From contig JAILGO010000161.1 in NCBI GenBank assembly GCA_024696725.1, positions 1-16,224 of the forward strand: DNA of 16,224 nt, read 5' to 3'. The stretch's first letter is position 1, and each line of letters opens with the position of its first letter. Below the pieces are notes generated by a model. The model was not told the origin of the DNA. It did no database searches and saw nothing but the letters and a program-made list of their open reading frames with translations. This stretch comes from Eubacterium sp. GTDB taxonomy: Bacteria > Bacillota > Clostridia > Oscillospirales > Acutalibacteraceae. Of this stretch, positions 14,552-16,224 are shown in pieces. The position numbers were made by a program, and so were the translations under genes.

Positions 14552-15602
14552 ATTCTGCCGAAAATCTGAATTCGGTTACAGTTTTGAATTCCTCATTTGC
14601 TTTAACGTAGCGCGACGGAAAGTTCTTACAGTTTACCGTATCGGGATAAAACTGCGTCTCAAGCGCCGCCCCGCGTCTGTAGGTTACGAGGCTGTCGCCC
14701 TTTCCGACCGTATAGTCCTTTGAAAGCCAGCCGCCGCAATAGAGCTGAAGTCCCGGTAAATCCGTGTATACCTCAAGCCTTCTTCCGCTCTTTTCCTCGC
14801 TGAGCTCCGCCGCCTTTCTCATCTCGCCGTTATAGCCTCTCAGACAGTAGTTATTATCGTAGCCTATGCCCTCGATTATCGCATCAAACGGCTCGTCAAT
14901 TCTGTCGCCGATTTTATGCGGAGTCGTAAAGTCCATCATCGTCCCCTTAACCTCGCAGATTTCGCCCGTCGGAAGCTGGTCGCCGTCGGTTTCGGTAAAG
15001 TAGTCGGCGTTAATCATAAGAGTATGGTTTTCAACCGTAGCGCTGCTGTCGCCCGAGAGATTGAAGTAGGCGTGGTTAGTCGGGTTAGCTACGGTGTTTT
15101 CGTCGCAGAGCACGGTGTATTCAATGCGTAAAACGCAGTCGTCGGTAAACGTATATTTAACCTTCATATTAAAATTACCGGGGAAGCCGTCCTCGCCGTC
15201 GGGTGAAAAACGGCTGAAGGTTACGTAATCGTCTCCGACCTCGTCAACCTCCCACAGCGTAAACGAAAACCGTCCGCCGCCGTGTAGCGTCCAGGTTCCC
15301 TGATTTCTCGGGGTGTAGTGAACCTTGCCGCCGAAGGTAAACCTTCCGTCGCGGATACGGTTCGCCCATCTTCCTACTACAAGTCCCTGATAGCCGTAAT
15401 CGGGATTTGTATAATATTCAGGCTCGTCGAAGCCGAGCACGACGTCCGCAAGAACTCCGTTTCTGTCGGGAACGCAAAGCGACTGAATTCCCGCGCCGAG
15501 AGTCATAAGCTTAACGTACGCTCCGTTTTTATTCGTTACCGTGTATATATCAACGGGCTTGCCGCCGTCGATATATCCGAACAGGGATTTTTCTACACTC
15601 AT
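14550..15602 (-). CDS. galM: Aldose 1-epimerase (galactose mutarotase)
   Basis: The enzyme interconverts alpha and beta anomers of galactose, glucose and related sugars in the cytoplasm, feeding the Leloir pathway. The 350 residues match the usual length. Motifs are GAGIQSLCVPD (36-46), GRWANRI (77-83, with substrate-binding Asn81 and Arg82), LHGG (106-109, His107), the general acid His177 in NPTNHAYFNL and the general base Glu315 in ALETQFYPD. No signal peptide is present. The ATG at 15602 follows AAAGGAG with seven-base spacing. It is a single gene with its own promoter and a shared terminator; no galK or galT lies in the window, so the physiological sugar cannot be deduced from the neighbours. 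Confidence 0.95.
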   Translation of the reverse strand: MSVEKSLFGYIDGGKPVDIYTVTNKNGAYVKLMTLGAGIQSLCVPDRNGVLADVVLGFDEPEYYTNPDYGYQGLVVGRWANRIRDGRFTFGGKVHYTPRNQGTWTLHGGGRFSFTLWEVDEVGDDYVTFSRFSPDGEDGFPGNFNMKVKYTFTDDCVLRIEYTVLCDENTVANPTNHAYFNLSGDSSATVENHTLMINADYFTETDGDQLPTGEICEVKGTMMDFTTPHKIGDRIDEPFDAIIEGIGYDNNYCLRGYNGEMRKAAELSEEKSGRRLEVYTDLPGLQLYCGGWLSKDYTVGKGDSLVTYRRGAALETQFYPDTVNCKNFPSRYVKANEEFKTVTEFRFSAE

Positions 15603-15630
15603 TTTTATTCTCCTTTCGGGTGATAAATTA

Positions 15631-15659
15631 ATTATATCTTAAATATTAATTAATTTCAA
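15631..15659 (-). promoter_or_regulatory. Promoter of the mutarotase gene
   Basis: On the minus strand TTGAAA (15659-15654) and TATAAT (15636-15631) are 17 bases apart, about 28 bases upstream of the start codon. It is back to back with the promoter of the FHA gene. Confidence 0.78.
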
Positions 15660-15664
15660 TAGTA

Positions 15665-15692
15665 TTGACTTTTTAAGTCTTTAATATATAAT
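15665..15692 (+). promoter_or_regulatory. Promoter of the FHA-domain gene
   Basis: TTGACT (15665-15670) and TATAAT (15687-15692) are separated by 16 bases. AAGAGGT at 15712-15718 then serves as ribosome site for the ATG at 15724. Confidence 0.8.
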
Positions 15693-15723
15693 AACATTAC
15701 AAAATAGTTACAAGAGGTAAGCT

Positions 15724-16224
15724 ATGGAATTTATTATTTCAGTTATGCGGTATATCGCTCCCGCAGCCGCGATAATCATTCTCGGCGCAAGCGTTATTTC
15801 GCTTTTCAGAAACAGACCGAGGGTACACACTCTTGCAAGGCTTGTCGACCAGAACGACGGCTCTATTATAAATATTACCCACTGGGAAACCTCGATAGGT
15901 AAAAGCCGTTCAAACGATATCGTGCTTAACTTCCCCGCCGTTGCGCGTTTTCACGCCGTTATAGCTAAAAAGCGCCGTGACTGGGTTATTACCGATACCT
16001 CAAACCGCACCTCGAAAATCACCGTAAACGGCGAGGATATCGAGGGAAGTGCAGTGCTTGAAAACGGCGACGTAATAGAAATCGGCTCAATTCCTATGAA
16101 GTTTGAATGCGACGAGGCGCTCTCGGCGGTTACAAGACAGCAGATAAGAAGCGCGGTAAGTCAGCCGCGTTCAAAAGCCGTCGCTTACGGCGTGCTTGTC
16201 GATATAAAAACCAAGCGTCCCGTT
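15724..16224 (+). CDS. Membrane-anchored FHA-domain protein, 3' end outside the window
   Basis: The frame is open for 167 codons to the window edge. Residues about 4-28 are a membrane helix. An FHA domain, a fold that binds phosphothreonine peptides, spans about 35-126: SIGKSRSNDIVL (57-68), RFHAVI (75-80, His77), WVITDTSNR (87-95), the conserved VNGEDI (101-106, Asn102 and Gly103) and LENGDVIEIGS (112-122). The Ser of the usual SxxH phosphate-contact motif is Ala74 here, though G59, S61, R62 and His77 remain. The domain should lie in the cytoplasm if the short N terminus is outside. In Clostridia such genes often neighbour or fuse with FtsW/RodA-type cell-wall genes, and the start of a further segment (RQQIRSAVSQPRS, 138-150) is visible; that link is inference. 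Confidence 0.85.
   Translation, partial: MEFIISVMRYIAPAAAIIILGASVISLFRNRPRVHTLARLVDQNDGSIINITHWETSIGKSRSNDIVLNFPAVARFHAVIAKKRRDWVITDTSNRTSKITVNGEDIEGSAVLENGDVIEIGSIPMKFECDEALSAVTRQQIRSAVSQPRSKAVAYGVLVDIKTKRPV

Noticed and set aside
15625..15656. Inverted repeat AAATTAAT / ATTAATTT spanning the mutarotase promoter
   Set aside because: The arms contain only A and T in a very AT-rich gap, so chance is likely. A conserved operator could be tested by comparing relatives.

Overview
The window reads as a chromosomal segment of a monoderm Clostridia member, most likely of the Oscillospiraceae/Ruminococcaceae type. The reasons are: moderate GC with AT-rich promoters matching TTGACA/TATAAT, strong Shine-Dalgarno sites, GC-rich hairpin terminators with short U tracts, and a DUF4358 lipoprotein plus DHHW protein plus MBOAT cluster typical of gut Clostridia. 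This is inference from gene content and sequence style; no rRNA or marker gene is present. I see no insertion sequence, phage gene, tRNA, rRNA or CRISPR array.

Layout. (1) 1-2357, plus strand: a promoter cut by the left edge drives three poorly known genes: a soluble helical protein, a membrane-anchored protein that looks like a sortase fold without its catalytic residues, and a four-helix membrane protein. A hairpin terminator closes the unit. (2) 2356-2505, minus strand: what looks like a decayed Spo0E-like gene lies in the 300-base gap. (3) 2549-4913, plus: a consensus promoter drives serC and serA (serine synthesis), which overlap by one base and end in a terminator shared with the convergent gene. 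(4) 4906-5973, minus: an OafA-type acyltransferase. (5) 6023-10146, minus: a compact four-gene unit encoding a membrane-anchored transglutaminase-like protein, a DUF4358 lipoprotein, an MBOAT (AlgI-like) acyltransferase and a DHHW (AlgX/AlgJ-like) protein, with its own promoter and terminator. (6) 10168-13025, minus: a PPi-type phosphofructokinase followed after 13 bases by a secreted LCAT-like lipase. (7) 13098-14551, plus: an M28 metallopeptidase with membrane helices inserted into the catalytic domain. (8) 14550-15659, minus: aldose 1-epimerase. (9) 15665 to the end, plus: the start of a membrane-anchored FHA-domain protein that runs off the window.

How the parts fit. serC-serA, the phosphofructokinase and the mutarotase are housekeeping central metabolism. 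The cell-surface theme (MBOAT/DHHW/DUF4358/transglutaminase, a separate OafA-type acyltransferase, a secreted lipase, the pseudo-sortase, a membrane peptidase) is the accessory part. The best candidates for undescribed biology are the four-gene surface-acylation unit with its transglutaminase-like partner, and the three-gene operon around the sortase-like protein that seems to lack its catalytic His and Cys.
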